Made by a program: the position numbers and the translations under genes
The notes under the pieces: generated by a model
Databases searched by the model: none
What the model was told of the DNA's origin: nothing
What the model saw: the letters and a program-made list of their open reading frames with translations, nothing else
Source: Psoroptes ovis
Taxonomy: Eukaryota > Arthropoda > Arachnida > Sarcoptiformes > Psoroptidae
DNA length: 64,000 nucleotides
Direction: 5' to 3'
Assembly: GCA_002943765.1 (NCBI GenBank)
Contig: PQWQ01000010.1
Coordinates: 1,118,501-1,182,500 of the forward strand
In this document: positions 15,001 to 23,474 of the stretch, one piece after another
How positions within the stretch are numbered: the first letter of the stretch is position 1
Layout of the letters: each line of letters opens with the position of its first letter

Positions 15001-16104
15001 AATGAATGGACAGATAAGAACATCGATTCATAACATTGAGAATAGTCCTATCAGATAATAAACAGATGATAAAATTTGAAACTTTGAAACATGGAAAAAA
15101 ATATGGTGAAATGTTTTTTTTTTTTTTTTTTTTTTTTTTTTTGATGAATTTATTAAATCAAATTGTAATGTGTTTGTTGAGGGAAATACTCGCATTGAAA
15201 TATGGTCGAACAAGGTTTTCTGTTGCAAATATGTAGTGCGTGTATCACTGAATCAATCTGTGTATGAATATTGTTCTCTCGAGCCATCATTCATAGTCAA
15301 AATTGATTTAATTGATTGATATATTCCTGGTTTTTTCATTCGGTATTTTTATTTTGGTTCATTTTTTCAATCTGTGGCCCAATGAATCACAAATACATCT
15401 ATTTCAATTATCATCAAAAAAAATGGCTACACGAAATGGCTACGGCACGCACATTTTGGAATACTAATTGTCAAATTTTGAGCCTAAATCCTGAACTGAA
15501 ATAAACCCTGAAAAGTGAAATATCGAATGTATAAAATACATTTCGTGTACATGAATCATTATTCATTGTACATTGCCTATCGATTTACCACGACCAGGCT
15601 TGTAAAAATGTGATTTGTCAGTGCTGAATTTTGGGTAAAATACTAAATAAACAAAAGCAAAAACACGTATTATTTAAAGTCATCATTATCGATATTGTTA
15701 CACGTGTTTTATTCTATTTTTATCAATTAACGATTCACGCTATTGAACACTTATTGATCACCTAAAAAAATTGAATTCATTGAATTTTAAAAAACAATTG
15801 AAATACTTACAGCTTTTAATTTATTAATTTGATATTTTTTCAAATGATGATTATTTCGATCATGTAATTTATAAAATATTAATGGTGGTCGATGATATTC
15901 ATAACTTTGATCAATAATTGATTCATTGTGGTCATCATCACCATAATCGTGATTATTTGGGCGTACATTCGATTGTTTTCCTTGATGATCATTGCACAAT
16001 AGATTTAATAGAAAATTATGCCAAAATTTCTGCTCTTTCATCGGTTTCAATTCATCGATTAAATTGTTTAGATTATCATTTTTGCTATTTTGATTTTTAG
16101 CCAT
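1..16104 (-). CDS. Seven-exon gene, possibly synaptopodin-like; 3' end cut by window edge
   Basis: Exons in transcript order are 16104-15811, 11863-10721, 6927-6867, 5474-5349, 5259-5216, 4775-4718 and 323-1. All have GT-AG borders and join in phase, giving 683 residues before the edge. The start ATG at 16104 opens exon 1. Residues 1-479 are mostly low-complexity, Asn/Ser/Asp-rich sequence with a proline stretch near residue 120-145 (WIPPPITPQPAAPPPP). The end is more ordered and carries a repeated motif: GHKMFAKRVERSNEWI at about residue 500 and GKLLFSKRAEKSKQWI at about 581. Between them lies PPNLRLLLDPRHVD. The visible C-terminal part is Gln-rich. The paired G-x-x-[LM]-F-x-K-R-x-x-[KR]-S-x-x-W motif reminds me of arthropod synaptopodin-like muscle proteins (fly CG1674), which would place it at Z-discs or actin. 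That identity is tentative; the gene model itself is well supported by phase. Confidence 0.72.
324..4717 (-). other. Intron 6 of the synaptopodin-like gene, 4.4 kb
   Basis: This intron is AT-rich with many homopolymer runs. I found no coding exon whose phase fits between the flanking exons. A GC-richer patch near 3500-3560 and another near 1640-1715 have no interpretable reading frame. Confidence 0.6.
5475..6866 (-). other. Intron 3 of the synaptopodin-like gene, 1.4 kb
   Basis: Non-coding by phase. It contains TTA repeats near 5920-5938, a GATGAT microsatellite at 6154-6178 and a short AC repeat at 6321-6334. No other feature is visible. Confidence 0.55.
6928..10720 (-). other. Intron 2 of the synaptopodin-like gene, 3.8 kb
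   Basis: This intron holds simple repeats: ATG/ATC triplets at 7448-7465, a CAG-type run near 7988-8015, GATCAT repeats at 8162-8179 and TTTA repeats at 9572-9595. No exon or RNA gene is supported. Confidence 0.6.
11864..15810 (-). other. Intron 1 of the synaptopodin-like gene, 3.9 kb
   Basis: This is AT-rich sequence with long A runs (12000-12020), a poly-T run (15115-15142) and an AC repeat near 14870-14884. Short open frames on both strands, such as 13283-13585 and 13955-14224, look random and resemble no family. Confidence 0.6.
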
Positions 16105-16622
16105 TTTTGATTTCGGATTAATCGTAGAAACAATATAATTAAATATAAAAATATTTGAATCTTTTCACATTTTTTTTAATGATCAACTATGGGATCGTAG
16201 AGGCGGTTGAAGCGTCCATCTTCGAAACATTATCATCATTATTGAATTGAGCGTTGGTCAGATTTTATTGAAATCAATCGAATACATTTGAAATTCAATC
16301 AAAAATCATTGAATAATTTCAATTTAATCATCGTTTGAAAATCATTTGATCACCATCATCATCATCGACACCAAACACTGAATGAAATTTCATGTTCGGA
16401 ATTTTAGATTTTTGCAAATTTCAATTTGTTTACATAAAATCAAATAGAATCAATGCACATACAGAATCGATGATTTCAAAATTCAGATTTCTTCTTTCCC
16501 GAAGAAGAAATTTAGGCCAAAAAAAGAAATTCTTTAGAATCGATTGCAAAATGAATAAACAATGATAATGTAAACAAAAAATCAATCAAAAATACACTCG
16601 TAGAGAAACAGATGTTTAATAA

Positions 16623-16628
16623 TTTATT
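16623..16628 (-). terminator. Candidate poly(A) signal of CDC5L
   Basis: AATAAA on the minus strand, about 200 bases past the CDC5L stop. It is the first canonical hexamer downstream. Confidence 0.5.
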
Positions 16629-16830
16629 TCAATAATAATTTTTTAATTATTTTCATTTTTTTAAAAATTTCAATTGTATGATTTGAATAAATGGAAATGA
16701 ATGAAAATGGGAAAAAAAATCACAAAATGATTTGAAATGATTAAAGAATTTCAGAGAATCGAAAGATATTTTGAAATGTATTATTAATTGAAATATCAGT
16801 CTCAAATATTTAAATAATTCAATTCAAATT

Positions 16831-19404
16831 TCAATTTTCACTGACTGCTGCTGCTGTTGCGGAAGAAACAGCACTTGTTGTTGTCTCTTTTGATTCTTCA
16901 ATTTTTTTCATCAATTCACCATAACGTGATTGTAATGTCTTTTCACGTGTTTCTTGTTTTTCTACATCCATTTTCAACTGATCAATACGTTTACGTATTG
17001 ATTGTTGTTCACGTACTTGTAATGATCGAAATGAATACAGCTCTAAATGTGATTGTTCAATTTGTTGCCAACATTCACGATATTGTTTGGACATATCTTG
17101 CAGAAATTTTTGATAACCACCAAGTAAAATGGCCAATTTTTTTTCGATTTTATTTGCTTTTTTTGCTTCACGTTTCATGTGTTGACGATTTTGTTCCAAT
17201 GATAACTCTATTGATTCAATACGTTCACGTTTTGATATCAGAGATGCTTTGGTATAACGTTTTTGTTGTGGTAAATATATCAGTTGTTTATAACATTCAT
17301 CCCATATTTTTGCATCTTCATGTAAGGATATAGTTTGATTTTTATTATCATCATTTTCATCATCATTATTTTCAATATTTTCTTTGATCAATGACATTTC
17401 TTCTTCCAATAATTTTTTTGCTTCACTCAAATCTTCACTAGCAATCGGTTCGATTGGATTTTTTTCCAAATACATGGCCAATTGTGTTTCATAATTATTT
17501 TTACCTGGATTTGAACTCGATTGCTGCTGCTGTTGTTGTTCAGCTTTTAATGATTTCATAGCGGCAAACATCATTTGTTCATCAGTTGGATTGATTAGGG
17601 CATCATAATATAATATTTTAATCATTTCTTGTTTAATTAAATCTTCAGCTTGAGATAATGGATTATTGGTCGCTGATTGCTGTTGTTGTTGTTGCAACAT
17701 AGACGATGTTGCTCGTACATCGCATGGTCGAGGTAAATTTCGCTGTACAGCTTTGGTCCATTTTTGTTCACGTTCTAGGCGTTCATTTTCTTCTTCGCGA
17801 TTCTCTTCACTTTTATCTTTTTTCTCCGACATTTCAACATCATCATCTCCATCATTATCAACATTTTGCTCATCATTTTCACTGTTTATTACAATTTCAT
17901 ATTCATTTTTTGGTTGCGGCAAATTGGCGAATGCTTTTCGCAAGTTTTCCTTCACCAATTTCGTGTAATGCTTTGGATTTTGTTGCATTTCTAATGCTAA
18001 TGAATCTTCATATATTGATAATTTATCACGTACTGGTGTTGATAATGGTGTGAAACCATCTTGTATTTGAGAATTGATCGGTGTTGCCGATGGAATCAAT
18101 GTCCCATCTTTATTCGTAAGTGATGATCGATATGGCGTTGATAGTATTGGATTCGGTGTAACACCGCCAGTAGCAATACCGGTACTCATTCTTGATGTTA
18201 GAACGCTTGGTGTACGTAAAGCTGGCGTTTGTGCACTAACAGTCTCAACTAACGGAACATTTTGTCCACCTAATAGCGGTGTATCGACATTTTGTAATGC
18301 AAGTAAATTTTTCGTTTCAGCCATTATATTATCACGACTTAATGTTGCTGTTTTCGGTGTACGTATCGAATTGACAGCTGATGATGATATTGAATAATCG
18401 GCTAGCAACGTATCGGATGCAGCATTACCATTTTCTTGAGCGATATCTTTAGCTGTTTCACTTGCTCGTCCTAATTTTACAACTTGTTCAATTTCTTGAT
18501 CAGAAATCGCTGGTTCAGGCAGTATTAATTTCGAACGTGGACGATGAAATTCATTTTGTGCACTGTTTAATGATGTTGGAATGCCACTTTCTTTTTTCTT
18601 TTTCAATTTTTCTTTATCTTTTTTACGTTCACGTTCTTCACGTACCGATGGTAGCTCACCTTCCAATTGTTGTTGTCGTAAACGTTTAAAATCTAAACCA
18701 CCCGGTTCATAGGAATCATTTGACGTATCATGAAAGCCTGCTGGTACTGGTTTTTCAAATGGTATCTCATTATTATAATCAATATGACGACGATGTTTCC
18801 AATTACGAATTTGCAAATTAATACCAGCCATACGTAATTCACGTCTTTTCTGTAATTGTGCCAATCGTCTTGCTTCTTCTAACTGTTTTTCTCTAGCCTT
18901 ACGTTTAGCTTTTTTACCTTGTGTATTGGCTAAACGTGCACGTGCTTCTGATAACATTTCTAATTCATCTTCATCCATATCTTTAGGATCAGGACGTGCT
19001 GGTTTTGTTTCTGGATTTGGATCAATTTCACCTGGTTTCAATTTTCTAGGATCATCCAAATTATTATTATTATCTTTATTCTGTACTTGATCCAGCAATT
19101 GTTCATAATGTTCAAGACATTGTGAAGCAGTCCGACCAACAATAGATGATATTGTACGCCATTGTGTTGGCATCAACCGCACTAAATTGATTAATTTCTC
19201 CTCTTCTTCTCTTGACCATTCTGTTTTCTTAATACTTGGATCTAACCATTCAAACCAACGTGCTTTACATTGTTTTGCCGATTTACGATGTAACAATGAT
19301 GCTATACGTGACCATTGATTTTTACCATATTTCATAACAGCTGCTTTCAATATTTCATCTTCGGTGTTTCGCCAAACACCACCTTTGATCAATATTCGAC
19401 CCAT
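16831..19404 (-). CDS. CDC5L: CDC5L, Myb-like core of the Prp19 spliceosome complex
   Basis: A single uninterrupted frame of 857 residues starting MGRILIKGGVWRNTEDEILK. Two Myb/SANT repeats cover about residues 8-105, with the expected tryptophans (GKNQWSRIASLL, CKARWFEWL, PTQWRTISSIVGR). They are followed by the basic KAKRKAREKQLEEARRLA region and the long central and C-terminal Cef1 region, ending in coiled-coil helices (residues about 760-840). CDC5L is a stable member of the nineteen complex and is needed for catalytic activation of the spliceosome in the nucleus. The human protein is about 800 residues; the extra length here comes from Gln, Asn and Asp runs in the middle. The gene is intronless. 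It lies upstream of, and on the same strand as, the synaptopodin-like gene, and divergent from the esterase pair with about 430 bases between starts. Confidence 0.97.
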   Translation of the reverse strand: MGRILIKGGVWRNTEDEILKAAVMKYGKNQWSRIASLLHRKSAKQCKARWFEWLDPSIKKTEWSREEEEKLINLVRLMPTQWRTISSIVGRTASQCLEHYEQLLDQVQNKDNNNNLDDPRKLKPGEIDPNPETKPARPDPKDMDEDELEMLSEARARLANTQGKKAKRKAREKQLEEARRLAQLQKRRELRMAGINLQIRNWKHRRHIDYNNEIPFEKPVPAGFHDTSNDSYEPGGLDFKRLRQQQLEGELPSVREERERKKDKEKLKKKKESGIPTSLNSAQNEFHRPRSKLILPEPAISDQEIEQVVKLGRASETAKDIAQENGNAASDTLLADYSISSSAVNSIRTPKTATLSRDNIMAETKNLLALQNVDTPLLGGQNVPLVETVSAQTPALRTPSVLTSRMSTGIATGGVTPNPILSTPYRSSLTNKDGTLIPSATPINSQIQDGFTPLSTPVRDKLSIYEDSLALEMQQNPKHYTKLVKENLRKAFANLPQPKNEYEIVINSENDEQNVDNDGDDDVEMSEKKDKSEENREEENERLEREQKWTKAVQRNLPRPCDVRATSSMLQQQQQQSATNNPLSQAEDLIKQEMIKILYYDALINPTDEQMMFAAMKSLKAEQQQQQQSSSNPGKNNYETQLAMYLEKNPIEPIASEDLSEAKKLLEEEMSLIKENIENNDDENDDNKNQTISLHEDAKIWDECYKQLIYLPQQKRYTKASLISKRERIESIELSLEQNRQHMKREAKKANKIEKKLAILLGGYQKFLQDMSKQYRECWQQIEQSHLELYSFRSLQVREQQSIRKRIDQLKMDVEKQETREKTLQSRYGELMKKIEESKETTTSAVSSATAAAVSEN

Positions 19405-19833
19405 TTTGTGATGAAAATAATAAAATCAAAAACAAATTTTCAAATGATTTAAAAAATGAAAATAAACTTTTGTCAAAACATCAACAACAACAACAACAAA
19501 CATGAGTAATCGCGATATAATCGATATTCTTTCTGAGTTCGTTTACACTATCGAACAAGAGACGGCGTCAAATTTCAAAAATTTGAATTTTCAAAAGCCA
19601 AAACTCTTTGATTGTTGCAAAAGCAATACAAAGAAATTCTATTATCATGTATCGATAATCTCCTAGATAACAATGATTTTATTATGGAAACCAAATAACT
19701 GATTATCAATAATTTATTCATATGATAATGCGAAATTTTCAAAACAATAAATCATCGAAAGGTAAAATGAAATTTCAATCATTTTTTTCTTTTGATTTTG
19801 TTCTCCAAAATACCTTGAGAAATAAAATTGAAA
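19405..19833. other. Divergent intergenic region between CDC5L and esterase 1
   Basis: About 430 bases that must hold both 5' ends. A GC-richer patch at 19505-19575 (CGCGATATAATCGATAT and GACGGCGTC) is the most promoter-like part. No clear TATA box was assigned. Confidence 0.4.
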
Positions 19834-21633
19834 ATGTATTTAATGTCCATAATTTTTCGATTGCTTATAATCGTCAATATTTTTACGGATATCCACGCTG
19901 GTAATTCTCATCGAAATCTTAGAAACAACAATAATGATAATCGATCAATAATTCAATTGAGAAATGGTGCAAAAATTTTAGGTAAAAAATTTCATCGACA
20001 ATATTCGAACAAGACGCTTGAAGTATTTTATTCAATAAAATATGCACAACAATCTAAATATCGTTTTGGCTTGGCTCAACCGTTTGAAATTCAAGATAAA
20101 TATTATGATGCAAGATATAAACGTGAACGTTGTCCATCGCTATCATCATCAAGTATTTTATTTGATTTTATGCGTAATAATAATGATAATAGCCGTAAAC
20201 AATCGGAAAATTGTTTATATTTGAATATATGGAAACCAGAAACTAGTGAAACCAGATTATCGATTATTGTTTGGCTGGAAATGAGTGGATTTTTACAAGC
20301 TGATAATAAAATGTTCAACAATGGTATTGATTATGTAAACAGAGGTGATGTTATATTTGTATCGATACAATTCCGTACTGATGTATTTGGTTTCCTGTAT
20401 GCCGGTAATGAACGTGCACCAGGTAATCAAGGTATCTATGATGTAATATTAGCTTTGAAGTGGATACAGAGCAACATTGAAAGCTTTGGTGGTGATCCAA
20501 CACGAGTGACTGTTATGGGACAATCAATAGGTTCGATAATAACATCAGTGCTGATATTATCACCAATGGCCAAAGGACTGTTTCATCGTGCAATTATGCA
20601 TTCTGGTTCAATATCGGATAGCAAACAATTTTCACCAGAATATTCAATTATTAAGACAAGAAAATTTGCAAGAAATTATGGATGTTTCAATGCAAAAATT
20701 GATTTAATTATTGAATGTTTGGAAGCAAAATCATTCGATGAATTTCTGCTTAATAGAAAAAATCTACTTGCAATAGCTTCATCATTGGAAATTTTCGAAG
20801 GAAAATCATTATTCATCATTTACAATGATTTTCATGGTATTTTACCTGATTATCCATCAGCATTGATCGATAATGGTCAGCTGAATCCTGTTGATTTAAT
20901 TTTTGGCCATACATTCACTGAATCAGGTCCATATTTTTCATTCAGATATCCATTTCTGTTACCATCGTTTACGCAGTTCTCGAAAAAGGAATTACATGAA
21001 ATTCTTTTCAAAATTTCACAAAAATTTATGCTTCCATCACAAGAATTTGACAAAATATACGATTTTTATGTGGGAAATATTCAAAATCAGCCAATTAGCG
21101 GTCAAATATTACGTGAACTTGTTACACAAATATTATCCGATGCAATTGTAACATGTCCGATGCATTTATTTGCACGTGGCATCCAACGCGTGTTCGATAA
21201 TGAAAGAAATTCATCGATATATTCATTTCGTTTCGATTATCGACATTCACCATTATTGAGTATAATCGGTTGTTTTGATTGGATGCAAACATGTCAATTA
21301 TCCGATCTACCATATTTACTTGGTTTACCAAAATATTTATCAAAACCATTCGATTTATTATTATTTAATCGTAATGATTTCAACATAAGCAATTCAATGA
21401 TTGATACATGGATTAATTTTATTAATACGGGACAAATCGATGAATTTATGCATCAAAAATGGCCAAAATATCATCAAAACCAGCCCACAAGCAATGATAC
21501 AACATGGAAACAAATGATAATTGATTTACAGCCGAAAATTATTGAAAATTATTATGATAAACGTTGTCGTATCTGGGAATCATTGATATTACCAAATATG
21601 ATACAAAATAATGGTGAAGATAATTCCGATTAA
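19834..21633 (+). CDS. Secreted carboxylesterase/cholinesterase-fold protein, probable pseudoenzyme
   Basis: Intronless, 599 residues from the ATG at 19834. An N-terminal signal peptide (about residues 1-22, ending DIHA) predicts secretion. The alpha/beta-hydrolase type-B carboxylesterase fold is clear: SENCLYLNIW, APGNQGIYDVILALKWI, FGGDPTRVTVMG and GLFHRAIMHSGS. The active site is degraded. The oxyanion-hole HGGG is replaced by EMSG (residues 149-152), the nucleophile elbow GESAGS is GQSIGS (Ser231 kept, Glu replaced), and the catalytic His is Gln488 (TCQLSDLPY where the neighbour has SCHFIDLPY). The acid Glu363 remains. Loss of both His and oxyanion hole makes ester hydrolysis unlikely. 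The frame is intact, so it is not a pseudogene by disruption. A binding or adhesion role, as in neuroligin-type relatives, is possible but is inference. Confidence 0.92.
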   Translation: MYLMSIIFRLLIIVNIFTDIHAGNSHRNLRNNNNDNRSIIQLRNGAKILGKKFHRQYSNKTLEVFYSIKYAQQSKYRFGLAQPFEIQDKYYDARYKRERCPSLSSSSILFDFMRNNNDNSRKQSENCLYLNIWKPETSETRLSIIVWLEMSGFLQADNKMFNNGIDYVNRGDVIFVSIQFRTDVFGFLYAGNERAPGNQGIYDVILALKWIQSNIESFGGDPTRVTVMGQSIGSIITSVLILSPMAKGLFHRAIMHSGSISDSKQFSPEYSIIKTRKFARNYGCFNAKIDLIIECLEAKSFDEFLLNRKNLLAIASSLEIFEGKSLFIIYNDFHGILPDYPSALIDNGQLNPVDLIFGHTFTESGPYFSFRYPFLLPSFTQFSKKELHEILFKISQKFMLPSQEFDKIYDFYVGNIQNQPISGQILRELVTQILSDAIVTCPMHLFARGIQRVFDNERNSSIYSFRFDYRHSPLLSIIGCFDWMQTCQLSDLPYLLGLPKYLSKPFDLLLFNRNDFNISNSMIDTWINFINTGQIDEFMHQKWPKYHQNQPTSNDTTWKQMIIDLQPKIIENYYDKRCRIWESLILPNMIQNNGEDNSD

Positions 21634-21722
21634 ATTCAAATTACAAAAACAAAATGAAATTTTAAATGATTTTAAATTTGAAATAATTAATTGTATATTC
21701 AATCAATCAATTGAACACTTTC

Positions 21723-21728
21723 AATAAA
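21723..21728 (+). terminator. AATAAA between the two esterase genes
   Basis: This is the first canonical poly(A) hexamer after the esterase 1 stop. It lies only 3 bases before the esterase 2 ATG, so either the esterase 1 transcript ends inside esterase 2 or the signal is not used. Confidence 0.4.
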
Positions 21729-21731
21729 ACA

Positions 21732-23474
21732 ATGAAACATTATCAATTTTCAATTTTATTAATAATTCAAATTGTAATCACTGTTTTTATCTCAAAATCA
21801 TTACAATTCAAATATCGACAGCTATCAATAATTGATGATCGTACAGTTGTTCGCTTGAATAATGGAGCCCATATCTTCGGTACATTATATTATGATCATA
21901 ATTTTTTCAATGGTCCAATTGAAATTTATAAATCAATACGTTATGCTAATGTTACTGAACGTTTTCAATTGGCTGAACCGTTCGTCATTCAAAACGATTA
22001 TGATGCTATAGATTATCGTGAATTATGTATGCAGCATGATCCATTTAAATTTATGTCTGAAAATTGTCTTTATTTAAATATTTGGCGTCCATTCCGTGAG
22101 ATTTGCTGCGGTGATGAATTAAAACCCGTAATCGTTTACATACATGGTGGCGGTTTTCAAGCACATAATATTAATGGTATTAATCGTTTGCCAAGTGATG
22201 GCAGTGGTTATGTTGATAAAGGTGATGTAGTGTTTGTATCGATTCAATATCGTGTTGGTGCATTAGGTTTTCTGTATACTGGCGATCGCCGGGCACCTGG
22301 TAATCAAGGTATTCATGATATGATTTTAGCATTGAAATGGATTGAAAAAAATATCAAAAGTTTTGGTGGTGATCCGACAAGTGTTACGTTGATGGGTGAA
22401 TCGGCAGGTTCTTGGGCAATATCAGCATTAATACTTTCACCAATGGCCAAAGGTTTATTTCATCGTGCCATATTGCATTCAGGTTCAATTATTGAATATA
22501 AACAATATTCACCTGATTATGCATTAGAAAAAACAATTAAAATCGGTTTAGAAAATAATTGTCCAGTGAATGATATGAATAAATTAATAGATTGCCTCGG
22601 CAAAGTATCACCATATAAATTAGCATCGAAATTGATAAAATTACCTCAATTACTTGAAGGAAAATTTACTGGATTAATTTATAAAGATTTCAACGGTATT
22701 TTACCGGAAAATCCATCAATATTGCTGAAAAATGGACAAATAAATCCTGTAGATTTAATTGTTGGTCATACATATTCGGAATATGGATTTTATTTGGCTA
22801 TAACTAATCCATTGTTGCTTAAAAAACATAAAATATATGATCGATGGCAATTTTATCGAATATTCAAGCATTATACGGCAAGATTTGAGATACCATCCGT
22901 GTACCATGCTAAAATATTTAAATTCTATGCCAAAACAAACAGATTCACTTACAAAGGTATTGATGTACGCCGAATTCTTATTGAATTTTTATCCGATTAT
23001 CGTATGACATGTCCAACACTTATATTTGGTCAAGAATATTCAAATACATTAAAACGATTGAGAAATAATGCAACCGACTATCCAATCAAACGTGTTTACG
23101 CATTTCGTTTCGATCATTATTCACCATTTATGCAAATTTTCGCATGTTTCGAATGGATGAAAAGTTGTCATTTTATTGATTTACCATATATGATGGGTAT
23201 GCCAATATATCGTAACCCGTTTGGCATAATATTCAACATCGAAGATCAAATAATTAGTAATGAATTAATTAATTCATATATAAATTTTATTTATACAGGT
23301 AGTCCTATGCATTTCCGAGGTCAATCATGGCCTAGATTTGATAATTTCGATACTCAACAAAATGCAAATGAAACATGGACACAAATGTCGATCGGTTTGA
23401 GACCGAAATTAATTCACAATTATTATCGGGAACGATGTAATTTTTTCAAGAAATTTATGCTTGAATCAATTTAA
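21732..23474 (+). CDS. Secreted type-B carboxylesterase, catalytic residues intact
   Basis: Intronless, 580 residues from the ATG at 21732. A hydrophobic N-terminus (FSILLIIQIVITVFIS) predicts a signal peptide. It belongs to the carboxylesterase/cholinesterase family. The oxyanion hole is HGGGF (residues 138-142), the nucleophile is Ser224 in GESAGS, the acid is Glu350 in GHTYSEYG, and the base is His480 in SCHFIDLPY. SENCLYLNIWRP and APGNQGIHDMILALKWI are typical family blocks. It should hydrolyse carboxyl esters outside the cell; the substrate cannot be told from sequence. The length matches the family. It is a tandem paralog of the upstream gene, with only 98 bases from that stop to this ATG, and the two share most family blocks almost word for word. 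Confidence 0.94.
   Translation: MKHYQFSILLIIQIVITVFISKSLQFKYRQLSIIDDRTVVRLNNGAHIFGTLYYDHNFFNGPIEIYKSIRYANVTERFQLAEPFVIQNDYDAIDYRELCMQHDPFKFMSENCLYLNIWRPFREICCGDELKPVIVYIHGGGFQAHNINGINRLPSDGSGYVDKGDVVFVSIQYRVGALGFLYTGDRRAPGNQGIHDMILALKWIEKNIKSFGGDPTSVTLMGESAGSWAISALILSPMAKGLFHRAILHSGSIIEYKQYSPDYALEKTIKIGLENNCPVNDMNKLIDCLGKVSPYKLASKLIKLPQLLEGKFTGLIYKDFNGILPENPSILLKNGQINPVDLIVGHTYSEYGFYLAITNPLLLKKHKIYDRWQFYRIFKHYTARFEIPSVYHAKIFKFYAKTNRFTYKGIDVRRILIEFLSDYRMTCPTLIFGQEYSNTLKRLRNNATDYPIKRVYAFRFDHYSPFMQIFACFEWMKSCHFIDLPYMMGMPIYRNPFGIIFNIEDQIISNELINSYINFIYTGSPMHFRGQSWPRFDNFDTQQNANETWTQMSIGLRPKLIHNYYRERCNFFKKFMLESI

Noticed and set aside
16857..18689. Several plus-strand frames of 75-158 codons
   Set aside because: Antisense shadows of the CDC5L coding sequence.
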